Shown here: in pieces, positions 17,083 to 25,182 of the stretch
How positions within the stretch are numbered: the stretch's first letter is position 1
Layout of the letters: each line of letters opens with the position of its first letter
Source: Noviluteimonas caseinilytica
GTDB lineage: Bacteria; Pseudomonadota; Gammaproteobacteria; Xanthomonadales; Xanthomonadaceae
DNA: 64,000 nt
Direction: 5' to 3'
Assembly: GCF_018406605.1 (NCBI RefSeq)
Contig: NZ_AP024545.1
Coordinates: forward strand, 682,001 to 746,000
Notes under the pieces: model-generated
Databases searched by the model: none
Seen by the model: the letters and a program-made list of their open reading frames with translations, nothing else
What the model was told of the DNA's origin: nothing
Program-made: the position numbers and the translations under genes

Positions 17083-17505
17083 TTACTTCACCTTGAATTC
17101 CACTTCGATGTCGCCGCGCGTCGCGCGGGAATACGGGCAGGTCCGGTGGCCTGCCTCGGCGAGCGCTTTTTTCGTTTCGTCGTCCAGGCCGGGCAGGTCG
17201 ATGTGCATCGTGACGTGCAGCTGGTACTCGTCGCTGGCGGTCTTGCCGAGCGTGACGTCGGCGTCGACCGCCGCGTCCTTCGGCCACTTGATCTTCCGTT
17301 GCAACGCGGCGATGTGCATCGCGCTGAGGAAGCACGCCGAGTAGCCCAGCGCGAAGAGTTGTTCGGGATTGGTGCCGGGCTTGCCGCTGCCGGGCGTGGC
17401 GAACTGCAGGTCGAGCGTGCCGTCGCTGGTCTTTCCTGCCCCTTCGCGACCTCCGACGGTGCGGACGTGGGCGGTGTAGAGCTCGGTGACCAGCGGGCTG
17501 GGCAT
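17083..17505 (-). CDS. Organic hydroperoxide resistance protein (Ohr/OsmC family)
   Basis: 140 residues. The opening LYTAHVRTVGGREGAGKTSDGTLDL, the catalytic cysteine in NPEQLFALGYSACFLSAM and the second cysteine in HRTCPYSRATRG are the two-cysteine active site of Ohr peroxidases, which reduce organic peroxides using lipoylated proteins. The ATG at 17505 was preferred over upstream ATGs because Ohr proteins start a few residues before LYTA. It is followed by the P460 gene. Confidence 0.93.
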   Translation of the reverse strand: MPSPLVTELYTAHVRTVGGREGAGKTSDGTLDLQFATPGSGKPGTNPEQLFALGYSACFLSAMHIAALQRKIKWPKDAAVDADVTLGKTASDEYQLHVTMHIDLPGLDDETKKALAEAGHRTCPYSRATRGDIEVEFKVK

Positions 17506-17643
17506 GGGCGTTCCCGATCGCGACGCGTAGTCACCCATCATGGTCGTCCACTCCCCGCCCGACCCTCCCCCGTTCGGGTCATTGCCTGACGCCGCGTGGC
17601 CCCGGGAACGTCGCAGGTTCCCTCCCCCGCAACGGTCATCGCC

Positions 17644-18363
17644 ATGTCGCCTGCAACGTCCACGCCTGCCGCTTCGAACGCCGCGAAGAATGTCGTCCTC
17701 GTGCACGGCGCCTTCGCCGACGGTTCCGGATGGCAGAAGGTCTACAACCTGCTGAAGAACGACGGCTTCAACGTCACGATCGCGCAGAACCCGACGACGA
17801 CGCTCGCGGACGACGTGGCCGTGGTGAAGCGCGCCATCGCACAGCAGGATGGTCCCGTCGTTCTCGTCGGGCATTCGTATGGCGGCGTGGTCGTGTCGGA
17901 GGCCGGGACGGATCCGAAGGTCCAGAGCGTGGTCTACATCGCGGCCTTCGCCCCCGACCAGGGCGAGTCGGTGCAGACCTTGATCGCGAATCCACCACCG
18001 GGCGCAGCGGTGCCGCCGATCCTGCCGCCGCAGGATGGGTTCCTGTTCCTCGACCGCGACAAGTTCGCCGCATCCTTCGCCGGCGACATCCCCGCCGAGG
18101 ATGCGAAGTTCATGGCGGACTCGCAGGTGCCGTGGGGCGTGGAAGCGTTGGCGGGCGCGGTGACCACGCCCGCGTGGAAGTCGAAGCCGAGCTGGTATCT
18201 CGTGGCGACCGACGACCACATGATCCCGCCGCCCGCGCAGCAGATGATGGCCAAGCGCGCAGGCGCCACCGTCGTCGAAGTGCCCGGCAGCCATGCGATC
18301 TACGTGTCTCAGCCGGCGGCGGTGGCCAGGCTCATCGCGCAGGCGGCGCAGGGCGTACATTGA
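17644..18363 (+). CDS. Alpha/beta fold hydrolase
   Basis: A 239-residue cytosolic hydrolase of the small esterase/hydroxynitrile-lyase type. It has an oxyanion strand VVLVHGAFADGSGW, a nucleophile elbow GHSYGG, an acid in VATDDHMIPPP and the catalytic His in PGSHAIYVSQP. The start at 17644 gives a compact N-terminus; an upstream GTG/ATG extension to 17596 is possible. It is followed 47 bases on by another hydrolase of a different subfamily. The substrate is unknown. Confidence 0.88.
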   Translation: MSPATSTPAASNAAKNVVLVHGAFADGSGWQKVYNLLKNDGFNVTIAQNPTTTLADDVAVVKRAIAQQDGPVVLVGHSYGGVVVSEAGTDPKVQSVVYIAAFAPDQGESVQTLIANPPPGAAVPPILPPQDGFLFLDRDKFAASFAGDIPAEDAKFMADSQVPWGVEALAGAVTTPAWKSKPSWYLVATDDHMIPPPAQQMMAKRAGATVVEVPGSHAIYVSQPAAVARLIAQAAQGVH

Positions 18364-18410
18364 GGCGACGCGCTCCTCGGCCCGAGGACGTCCTGGCCGA
18401 GGAGCCCTGC

Positions 18411-19364
18411 ATGAACCTGCTGAACGCGCATGTCCGCGACACCCTGGTGCGTGGCGCCCTGGCCGCATGCCTGGGCCTGTTCTCCCTGGTCGCACCCGCG
18501 CATGCCGAAGTGCATCCGTATTCGGCCGCCTTCCACGGCACCGACATGGCAGTCACCGGCGGCACGCAATACGTGCGCGTCGGCGGGCACGGGCCGGCGG
18601 TGCTGTTGCTGCACGGCTTCGGCGACACGGGCGACATGTGGCAACCGCTGGCCGAGAAGCTGGTGAAGGACCACACCGTGATCGTGCCCGACCTCCGCGG
18701 CATGGGCCTGTCGTCGCACCCGGAAACGGGTTACGAGAAGACCGCGCAGGCGCGCGACCTCATCGGGATCCTCGATGCGTTGAAGGTCGACCGCGTGCAA
18801 CTGGTGACGCACGACATCGGCAACATGGTGGGTTACGCACTCGCGGCGCAGTTCCCTGCGCGCGTCACACGTTGGGTCGTGATCGATGCGCCGCTGCCGG
18901 GGCTCGGCAGCTGGGACAAGCAGATCACCAATCCGAAGACGTGGCACTTCAACTTCCGCGGGCCGGACGTGGAGCGCCTGGTCGCTGGGCGCGAACGCAT
19001 CCTGCTCGATCGCTTCTACAACGAACTGTCGGCGAACCCGGCCGGCATCGACGAGGCGACGCGCAACCACTACGCCGCGCTGTATGCGCGCCCGGGTGCG
19101 ATCCACGATGCCTTCAGTGGCCAGTTCGGCGCATTCGCGCAGGACGCGAAGGACAACCAGGCATTGTTCGCGAAGGGCGGAAAACTGCCGATGCCGGTGC
19201 TGGCGATCGGCGGCGATCACTCGTACGGCGAGTCGATGCAGACGGAAGTCGCGACGGTGGCCACGCACGTGGACGGTGCGGTGATCAAGGATTCGGGGCA
19301 CTGGATCATGGAAGAACAACCGGGCCAGCTGATCCCGGTGATCGAAGCGTATTTGCGCAAGTAA
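18411..19364 (+). CDS. Alpha/beta hydrolase, epoxide hydrolase/dehalogenase-like, secreted
   Basis: 317 residues with a signal peptide (LAACLGLFSLVAPAHA). The cap-domain hydrolase pattern shows the HGFGD oxyanion loop, DLRGMGLSS, then THDIGNMVGY with Asp as nucleophile (as in epoxide hydrolases and fluoroacetate dehalogenases). The catalytic His lies in KDSGHWIMEEQP. It would act in the periplasm on epoxides or halo-acids by analogy, but the substrate is not determinable. It is convergent with a third hydrolase that ends 6 bases away. Confidence 0.87.
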   Translation: MNLLNAHVRDTLVRGALAACLGLFSLVAPAHAEVHPYSAAFHGTDMAVTGGTQYVRVGGHGPAVLLLHGFGDTGDMWQPLAEKLVKDHTVIVPDLRGMGLSSHPETGYEKTAQARDLIGILDALKVDRVQLVTHDIGNMVGYALAAQFPARVTRWVVIDAPLPGLGSWDKQITNPKTWHFNFRGPDVERLVAGRERILLDRFYNELSANPAGIDEATRNHYAALYARPGAIHDAFSGQFGAFAQDAKDNQALFAKGGKLPMPVLAIGGDHSYGESMQTEVATVATHVDGAVIKDSGHWIMEEQPGQLIPVIEAYLRK

Positions 19365-19370
19365 CGCCGG

Positions 19371-20399
19371 TCAGAGGCGATCGGCCTCCACGATCGCCTG
19401 CGCGAACGCCGCGGGCGCTTCCTGCGGCGGGTTGTGCCCGATGCCACCCGTCAGCAAGCGATGTGCGTACTTGCCGGTGAAGCGCTTCGCGTAACTCTCG
19501 GGCGTGGGATGCGGCGCGCCGTTGGCGTCGCCTTCGAGCGTGATCGTCGGGACGGTGATCGGCGGGAAGGCGGCGAGCTTCGCTTCGATGGCGTCGTACT
19601 TCGCTTCGCCCTTCGCCAGGCCCAGCCGCCATCGATAGTTGTGGATCACGATATCGACGTGGTCGGGGTTGTCGAGCGATTGGGCGCTGCGATCGAACGT
19701 TGCGTCGTCGAACGCCCATTTCGGCGAAGCGAGTTTCCAGATCAGCTTCGCGAAGTCGTGGCGGTATTTTTCGTAGCCCGCACGACCGCGGTCGGTCGCG
19801 AAGTAGTACTGGTACCACCACTGCAGTTCGGCTTCGGGCGGCAGCGGCGCCTGCGCCGCCTGCTGGCTGCCGATCAGGTAGCCGCTCACCGCCACGAGCG
19901 CCTTGACGCGTTCGGGCCACAGCGCCGCGACGATGTCGGCCGAGCGCGCGCCCCAATCGAATCCGCCGAACACCGCCTGCTTGATGCCGAGCGCGTCCAT
20001 GAAGGCGACCACGTCTTCGGCGAGCGCAGCAGGCTGTCCGTTGCGCAGCGTGTCGGGCGACAGGAACCGCGTGCTGCCGTAACCGCGCAGGTGCGGAACG
20101 AGTACGCGATAGCCGCGCGCGGCCAGTTGCGGTGCGACATCGACATAGCTGTGGATGTCGTACGGCCAGCCATGCAGCAGCACGACGGGCGGGCCCGTTT
20201 TCGGTCCGTCTTCGGCGTACGCGATGTCGAGGACGCCGGCGCGTACCTGTTGCATGTTCGCGAAAGTGCGCATCGAAGTCGGTGTGTCCGGTTGCGCCCT
20301 CGCCGCCTGCATGAAGCCGAACGGGGAAGCCGCGACGCCGAGCGCCGCCGTTTCCAGGAGCAGGCGACGGCCCGGGTCGATCGCGCGGAGCGGCTTCAT
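19371..20399 (-). CDS. Alpha/beta hydrolase, epoxide hydrolase-like, Tat signal
   Basis: 342 residues. The N-terminus has a twin-arginine-like signal (PGRRLLLETAALGVAASPFGFMQAARA), so the folded enzyme may be exported by Tat. The hydrolase core shows VVLLHGWPYDIHSY, HLRGYGST, FGGFDWGA (Asp nucleophile) and the His in GGIGHNPPQEAP. A cap region rich in Trp/Tyr (QWWYQYYF) matches epoxide-hydrolase-type enzymes. It is coupled to a 71-residue gene 8 bases upstream in coordinate terms, but that gene lies on the same strand before it. Confidence 0.88.
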   Translation of the reverse strand: MKPLRAIDPGRRLLLETAALGVAASPFGFMQAARAQPDTPTSMRTFANMQQVRAGVLDIAYAEDGPKTGPPVVLLHGWPYDIHSYVDVAPQLAARGYRVLVPHLRGYGSTRFLSPDTLRNGQPAALAEDVVAFMDALGIKQAVFGGFDWGARSADIVAALWPERVKALVAVSGYLIGSQQAAQAPLPPEAELQWWYQYYFATDRGRAGYEKYRHDFAKLIWKLASPKWAFDDATFDRSAQSLDNPDHVDIVIHNYRWRLGLAKGEAKYDAIEAKLAAFPPITVPTITLEGDANGAPHPTPESYAKRFTGKYAHRLLTGGIGHNPPQEAPAAFAQAIVEADRL

Positions 20400-20407
20400 G
20401 CGCGGCG

Positions 20408-20623
20408 CTAGCTCGTCCGGCGCGCGTCGACCGCCGCCATCAGGTCGCTGGCCTGCGCGACGGCGTAATGCCGGTCGGTGGGCGCGACCTCCGACACGAG
20501 TTCCGCGAGCTTTTCGCCGTAATGGTCGAAGAGCGCGTCACCGGATTTCATCCCGCGCCACAGCGGCAGTGCGGCGTGCAGTTGGTACAGGGCGGCGTCG
20601 AGTTCCGAACGGCTGGCGGGCAT
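20408..20623 (-). CDS. Small conserved-looking protein of unknown function
   Basis: A 71-residue soluble protein beginning MPASRSELDAALYQLHAAL and containing GMKSGDALFDHYGEKLAELVSEVAPTDRHYAV. It is mostly helical and acidic, with no Cys and no signal. It directly precedes the Tat-exported hydrolase on the same strand with an 8-base gap, so co-expression is likely. I do not recognise a family. Confidence 0.6.
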   Translation of the reverse strand: MPASRSELDAALYQLHAALPLWRGMKSGDALFDHYGEKLAELVSEVAPTDRHYAVAQASDLMAAVDARRTS

Positions 20624-20695
20624 GCGGCATTCCCGGTGCGCGGGTGGGCGCACAGGATAGGAAGCCTTTCGCCCGCGCGGGTTAGGGAAATGTTG

Positions 20696-20725
20696 CGCGT
20701 CGCGCCGTTCGTCGGGCGCGACGCG
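20696..20725 (-). terminator. Hairpin after peroxiredoxin gene
   Basis: A perfect 11-bp stem CGCGTCGCGCC / GGCGCGACGCG with an 8-base loop begins 11 bases past the peroxiredoxin stop. It has no long U-run, as is usual in high-GC genomes. Confidence 0.55.
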
Positions 20726-20736
20726 AATCATGCGCG

Positions 20737-21300
20737 TTACTTCTTCGCAGCCTTCGCCGGTGCGAGCGCCTTCACCGCGTCCAGCGTTTCCTTCACGTGC
20801 TTGTTCGGGTTGAGGTCCGAATACACGTGCGCGATGTTGCCCGACGGCGCGATGACGTACGACGTGCGGTCCGACCATTCCGGCTTCTGCGCCAGGATCG
20901 CGTCGTACTGCTTGGCGATCTTCGCGCCCGGATCGGCGGCGACGGCGAACTTGCCGCCGCAGTGTTCGGTTTCCTTCGAGAAGTCGGCCAGCTGGTCCAC
21001 GTTGCCGGCGGTCACGCCGATCACGGTGGCGTGCGCGGCCTTGAACTGGTCGATGGCCTCGGAGAACAAATGCGCCTCGAGGTTGCAGCCCGAGGTGTGC
21101 GCGGCCGGGAAGAAGTACACGACCACCGGGCCCTTCTTCAGCGCATCGGCGAGCTTGAAGTTGAACGGCTTGCCGGCGAGGTAGGCCTGCGCGCTGAAAT
21201 CGGGCGCCTTGGTGTCGACCTTCAATGCCGCCAGCGAAGGCGCGGCGAACGCGACGAGGCCGACGGCGACGGTCGCGGCAAGCTTCAGGACGGGGTTCAT
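20737..21300 (-). CDS. Secreted peroxiredoxin (BCP/AhpC-TSA type)
   Basis: 187 residues: a signal peptide (LKLAATVAVGLVAFAAPSLAA), then KVDTKAPDFSAQAYLAGKPFNF. The active-site pattern FFPAAHTSGCNLEAHLF has the P-x3-T-x2-C signature, where Cys is peroxidatic. A possible resolving Cys lies in TEHCGGKF. It would reduce peroxides in the periplasm using an unknown thiol donor. Most BCP proteins are cytoplasmic, so the signal peptide is notable. Single-gene unit with its own terminator. Confidence 0.9.
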   Translation of the reverse strand: MNPVLKLAATVAVGLVAFAAPSLAALKVDTKAPDFSAQAYLAGKPFNFKLADALKKGPVVVYFFPAAHTSGCNLEAHLFSEAIDQFKAAHATVIGVTAGNVDQLADFSKETEHCGGKFAVAADPGAKIAKQYDAILAQKPEWSDRTSYVIAPSGNIAHVYSDLNPNKHVKETLDAVKALAPAKAAKK

Positions 21301-21413
21301 CGGGGTTCCTCTCCTCGGGGGCAGGTGCGGCGGAGGATAAGGCATGCGCAAAGGCGCCGCCCGGGGCCCCGTCATGAACCCCGCGCAGCGCCTCGACGTT
21401 CCATCGTCCCGCG

Positions 21414-22667
21414 CTACTCCGTGAAGCCCACCACCGTCTGCGCCTGGCTCGCCATCGTCGTGACCGCTTGCGTCGTCGCCGAGCTCGCCGAACGCCAGAT
21501 GATGTTCGCGCCCGTGGTGGTGTTGCGCCACAGGATGTCCGCGCGGCCGTCGCCGTTGTAGTCGCCGGAGCCCACGACGCGCCATGCGGTCGCCATCGTC
21601 GTGACCGCCTGCGTCGTCGCCGAATTGGCCGAGCGCCAGATCAGGTTCGCGCCGCTGGTGCTGCGCCACAGGATGTCGCTGCGGCCATCGCCGTTGTAAT
21701 CGCCGGAGCCCACGACGCTCCACGCCGTCGTGCGCGTGGTCACCGCCATCGTGGTCGCCGAATTGGCCGACAACCAGATCAGGTTCGCGCCGGTGCTGTT
21801 GTCGCGCCACAAAATGTCGGAACGCCCATCGCCGTTGTAGTCGCCGTTGCCGACGACGGTCCACGCGATGGTGCGCGTGGTGACGGCCTGCGTGGTGCTC
21901 GACAACGCGGAGCGCCAGATCACGTTCGCGCCGGTGCTGGTGTTGCGCCACAGAATGTCGGCGCGCCCATCGCCGTTGTAGTCGCCCGAGCCCGCGACGA
22001 TCCACGCCTGGCTCGCCATCGTGGTGACGGTCTGCGGCGTCGACGACAGGCCGGACCGCCAGATCGCGTTCGCGCCGGTGCTGGTGTTGCGCCACAGGAT
22101 GTCGGAGCGGCCGCCGCCGTTGTAATCGCCCAGTCCCACCGCGCGCCACGCGACCGCCAGCGTCGTCACCGCCTGCGGCGAACCCGATGCCGCCGACAGC
22201 CAGATCACGTTCGCGCCCGTGCTCGTGTTGCGCCACAGGATGTCGGAGCGGCCGTTGCCGTTGAAGTCGCTCTTGCGCACCGCGGGCGTGACGGTGATGA
22301 CGCCGGACATGCCGACGCCGCCGGCAGCGCCATGCCGTTCGCAGTGGTAACGGATGGTGCCGGCGGTCGGGAACGTCACGGTCGCATTCCATGCCGCACT
22401 GCTGAGGTTGCCGTTGCCGCCTGCGCCATCGCAGCCATTGGCGCACCGGAAGCCGGTGATCGCGCCCGGATCGGACGCGACGTTGTGGATGCCGCCGTTG
22501 TTGTGGAACGTGATCGTGTCGCCGGCCGCGATCGTGATCGTGGCCGGCGTGAATGTCATGTTCGTGTTCGCGTTGACGACGTGGTTGGCCGCGAACGCCG
22601 ACGTCGACAGCAGCAGCCCCGGCACGACCACGCACCAGGCGCGGAGTGTGTGTTGTTGAGTTCGCAT
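21414..22667 (-). CDS. Cupredoxin domain plus six FG-GAP/VCBS repeats, secreted
   Basis: 417 residues. A signal peptide ends at about residue 27 (STSAFAA). Residues 28-130 form a plastocyanin-like domain with a full type-1 copper set: H61 (GGIHNV), C109, H112 and M120 (YHCERHGAAGGVGM). From residue 133 on there are six tandem repeats of about 47 residues, each DYNGDGRSDILWRN-like with Ca-binding D-x-N-x-D loops, forming a beta-propeller-like set. The protein ends straight after repeat six. A secreted copper protein attached to an adhesion or carbohydrate-type propeller is the reading. The start at 22667 gives the signal peptide. Confidence 0.85.
   Translation of the reverse strand: MRTQQHTLRAWCVVVPGLLLSTSAFAANHVVNANTNMTFTPATITIAAGDTITFHNNGGIHNVASDPGAITGFRCANGCDGAGGNGNLSSAAWNATVTFPTAGTIRYHCERHGAAGGVGMSGVITVTPAVRKSDFNGNGRSDILWRNTSTGANVIWLSAASGSPQAVTTLAVAWRAVGLGDYNGGGRSDILWRNTSTGANAIWRSGLSSTPQTVTTMASQAWIVAGSGDYNGDGRADILWRNTSTGANVIWRSALSSTTQAVTTRTIAWTVVGNGDYNGDGRSDILWRDNSTGANLIWLSANSATTMAVTTRTTAWSVVGSGDYNGDGRSDILWRSTSGANLIWRSANSATTQAVTTMATAWRVVGSGDYNGDGRADILWRNTTTGANIIWRSASSATTQAVTTMASQAQTVVGFTE
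21417..22271 (-). repeat. Six in-frame ~143-bp tandem repeats (FG-GAP)
   Basis: DNA-level repeats inside the gene at 21414-22667. Copies share blocks such as GGCGACTACAACGGCGA and the 'ATCCTGTGGCGC' core on the coding strand. Near-identity of neighbouring copies makes this a likely site of repeat-number change. Confidence 0.85.
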
Positions 22668-22791
22668 GGCGCACCTCGCCGACTCGACCACAGTGGCCCC
22701 GATCTACGCAGATACCGCCCCGGGCGGCATCGGTTCATCGCGGACTGTAGGCCGGTCGGACGCGGCGTGCTTCCGTAGAACTACTGGCGCG

Positions 22792-23268
22792 TCAGCCCTT
22801 CACCGCGGCATCGAGCGCGGCGATGTCGATCTTGCGCATCGTCATCATCGCCTTGAAGGCGCGCGCGGCCGTGTCGCCGCCCTGCTTCATGTACTCGGTG
22901 AGGCGCTTCGGCGTGATCTGCCACGACAGGCCCCAGCGATCCTTGCACCAGCCGCACATGCTTTCCTGCCCACCGTTGCCGGTGATCGCATTCCAGTAGC
23001 GATCGGTTTCCGCCTGGTCGTCGGTGGCGACCTGGAAGCTCACCGCTTCGTCGAACTTGAATTCGGGTCCGCCGTTCAACAGCAGGAACGGTTGGCCGAG
23101 GATCGTCATCTCCACCGTCAGCACGTTGCCTTGCTTGCCGGCGGGGTAGTCGCCGGGGGCGCGCATGATGTCGCCGACGTGGCTGTCGGGGAACGTGGCG
23201 GCGTAGAAACGCGCGGCGTCTTCGGCGGTGCCGTCGTACCACAGGCAGGGCTGGAGCTTCGGGATCAT
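22792..23268 (-). CDS. VOC family protein (PhnB/3-demethylubiquinone methyltransferase-like)
   Basis: 158 residues in a single PhnB-like VOC fold: PKLQPCLWYDGTAEDAARFYAATFPDSHV, then FLLLNGGPEFKFDEAVSFQV, and the terminal CGWCKDRWGLSWQITPKRL. The SWQITP segment is characteristic of this subfamily, which was named after a mis-assigned methyltransferase and has no firm function. Transcribed alone on the minus strand; the divergent M28 peptidase starts 162 bases away. Confidence 0.9.
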   Translation of the reverse strand: MIPKLQPCLWYDGTAEDAARFYAATFPDSHVGDIMRAPGDYPAGKQGNVLTVEMTILGQPFLLLNGGPEFKFDEAVSFQVATDDQAETDRYWNAITGNGGQESMCGWCKDRWGLSWQITPKRLTEYMKQGGDTAARAFKAMMTMRKIDIAALDAAVKG

Positions 23269-23430
23269 GCGCGGCCTCCTGGCGTTCGGTTGAGCGGCGG
23301 AGCCTACCGCAGGCCCGTTAAGCCTCCGCGTAGAGGACCTGGGTCACGCCCGCCCATGACTGATGGGCCAGCGGCCGCGGCCGCTTGCGATGGCAGACTC
23401 GCTGCTTTGCCGTTCCCTCGGGGGGAATCC

Positions 23431-25026
23431 ATGAAGCGCATGTTGTTGGCGGCCGCGGCCGTCATGCTGGTCGGCGGGCTGCACGCCGAAGAACGCGTCG
23501 ACCTGGCCATGACCAGCAAGATCCGCCAGGAAGCTTTCAACCATTCGCAGGCCATGGCGCTGCTGGATCACCTGACGGAGCAGGTCGGGCCCCGCCTCAC
23601 CAATTCACCGGCGATGGTGCAGGCCAACGCGTGGACGCGTTCGAAGTTCGACGAGTGGGGCCTGGCCAACGTGCACGACGAGGCCATGGCCGAGCCCTTC
23701 GGCCGCGGCTGGGAATTCCATTCGGCCGACGTGGAGATGCTCACGCCGCGCGCGTTCCCGCTGCATGCGTTGCCGAAGGCGTGGACGCCAGGCACCAACG
23801 GTCCGATCGAAGGCGACGTGGTCGCCGCGAAGATCGAGAAGAAGGAAGACTTCGAGAAGTTCCGCGGCAAGCTGAAGGGCAAGATCGTCTTCCTCGGCGA
23901 AGCGCGCGCGTACAAGCCGGGCGAAAAGCCCGACTGGGATCGCGAGACCGACGCCACGCTCGACGCGATGAAGGCGCTCGCCGTCCCGGCCGACCAGAAG
24001 CCGGGCGCGCGCGAAGAAGCGCGCGAACGCCGTCGCCAGCGCCTTGAGTTCGCGCCGCAGCTCAACAAGTTCCTCGTCGACGAAGGCGCGATCGCGTCGG
24101 TCACGCAGAGCGGCTGGGACAACGGGATCATCCTGTTGTCCGGTGGCGGCTCGCGCAAGGCCGGCGAATCCGTCGGCGTGCCGTCGCTGTCGATGGCCGC
24201 CGAACACTTCAACGCCGTGATGCGCGCGCTCGACCGCAAGGCGCCGGTGCGCCTGCGCATGAACGTCGATGCGCGCTTCACCACCGACACCGACCAGCCC
24301 GCCTACAACACCATCGCCGAAATCCCCGGCACCGGCCCGCACCGCAACGAAGTGGTGATGATCGGTGCGCACATGGATTCGTGGCATGCCGGCACGGGCG
24401 CGGCCGACAACGGCGCGGGCGTGGCGGTGATGATGGAAGCGATGCGCATCCTGAAGGCCGTCGGCGCCAAGCCCGACCGCACGATCCGCGTCGCGCTGTG
24501 GACCGGTGAAGAGCAGGGCCTGCTGGGCTCGGCCGACTACGTGTCGCGCCACTTCGGCAAGTTCGCCGACCCGGCCGATCCGAAGGAAAAGGCGATGCCG
24601 GTGATGCTGCGCAACCCGCGCGGCAAGTTCGAGCCGGGCAGCGACTACGGCAAGCTCGCCGCGTACTTCAACCTCGACAACGGCGGCGGCAAGATCCGTG
24701 GCGTGTACGCGCAGGAAAACATGGAAGTCGCGCCGATCTTCGAAACCTGGCTCAAGCCCTTCAACGACGTGGGCGCCACCATCGTCACCCAGCGCAACAC
24801 GGGCAGCACGGACCACGTGTCGTTCGACACGATCGGCCTGCCGGGCTTCCAGTTCGTGCAGGACGGCCTGGACTACTTCACCAACGTCCACCACAGCGAC
24901 CTGGACGTGCTCGACCACATCGTCGCCGAAGACCTGAAGCAGGCGTCCGCGATCGTTGCTTCGTTCGCATACAACGCGGCGACGCGTCCGGAAAAGCTGC
25001 CGCGCAAGGCCGTGTCGGCCGAGTAA
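23431..25026 (+). CDS. M28-family zinc aminopeptidase/carboxypeptidase, secreted
   Basis: 531 residues with a signal peptide (RMLLAAAAVMLVGGLHA). The N-terminal half carries a PA-type insert (GPIEGDVVAAKIEKKEDFEKFRGKLKGKIVFLGEA). The C-terminal M28 core shows the metal ligands in order: H in IGAHMDSWHAGTGAADNGAG, the bridging D in AADNGAG, E-E in WTGEEQGLLGS, D in FNLDNGGG and H in TGSTDHVSF. It therefore has a complete dizinc site and should trim peptides outside the cytoplasm. The longer ORF upstream lacks a signal and was not used. A strong terminator follows. Confidence 0.93.
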   Translation: MKRMLLAAAAVMLVGGLHAEERVDLAMTSKIRQEAFNHSQAMALLDHLTEQVGPRLTNSPAMVQANAWTRSKFDEWGLANVHDEAMAEPFGRGWEFHSADVEMLTPRAFPLHALPKAWTPGTNGPIEGDVVAAKIEKKEDFEKFRGKLKGKIVFLGEARAYKPGEKPDWDRETDATLDAMKALAVPADQKPGAREEARERRRQRLEFAPQLNKFLVDEGAIASVTQSGWDNGIILLSGGGSRKAGESVGVPSLSMAAEHFNAVMRALDRKAPVRLRMNVDARFTTDTDQPAYNTIAEIPGTGPHRNEVVMIGAHMDSWHAGTGAADNGAGVAVMMEAMRILKAVGAKPDRTIRVALWTGEEQGLLGSADYVSRHFGKFADPADPKEKAMPVMLRNPRGKFEPGSDYGKLAAYFNLDNGGGKIRGVYAQENMEVAPIFETWLKPFNDVGATIVTQRNTGSTDHVSFDTIGLPGFQFVQDGLDYFTNVHHSDLDVLDHIVAEDLKQASAIVASFAYNAATRPEKLPRKAVSAE

Positions 25027-25037
25027 GCGCCACACCG

Positions 25038-25070
25038 CCGGGCGGCTCGTCGAATGGATGAGCCGCCCGG
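25038..25070 (+). terminator. Hairpin terminator after M28 peptidase
   Basis: A perfect 11-bp stem CCGGGCGGCTC / GAGCCGCCCGG with an 11-base loop starts 12 bases past the stop codon. Confidence 0.6.
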
Positions 25071-25182
25071 TCTGCGTTCCGCGATGAACCGATCCGCGGA
25101 TCGCCGCTACTGACACCTTGGCACTTCGCCCGCGCCCTGCCTCCCTCGCAGGGCCGGGTCGATGCCGCAAAGGAGAGGTGTC

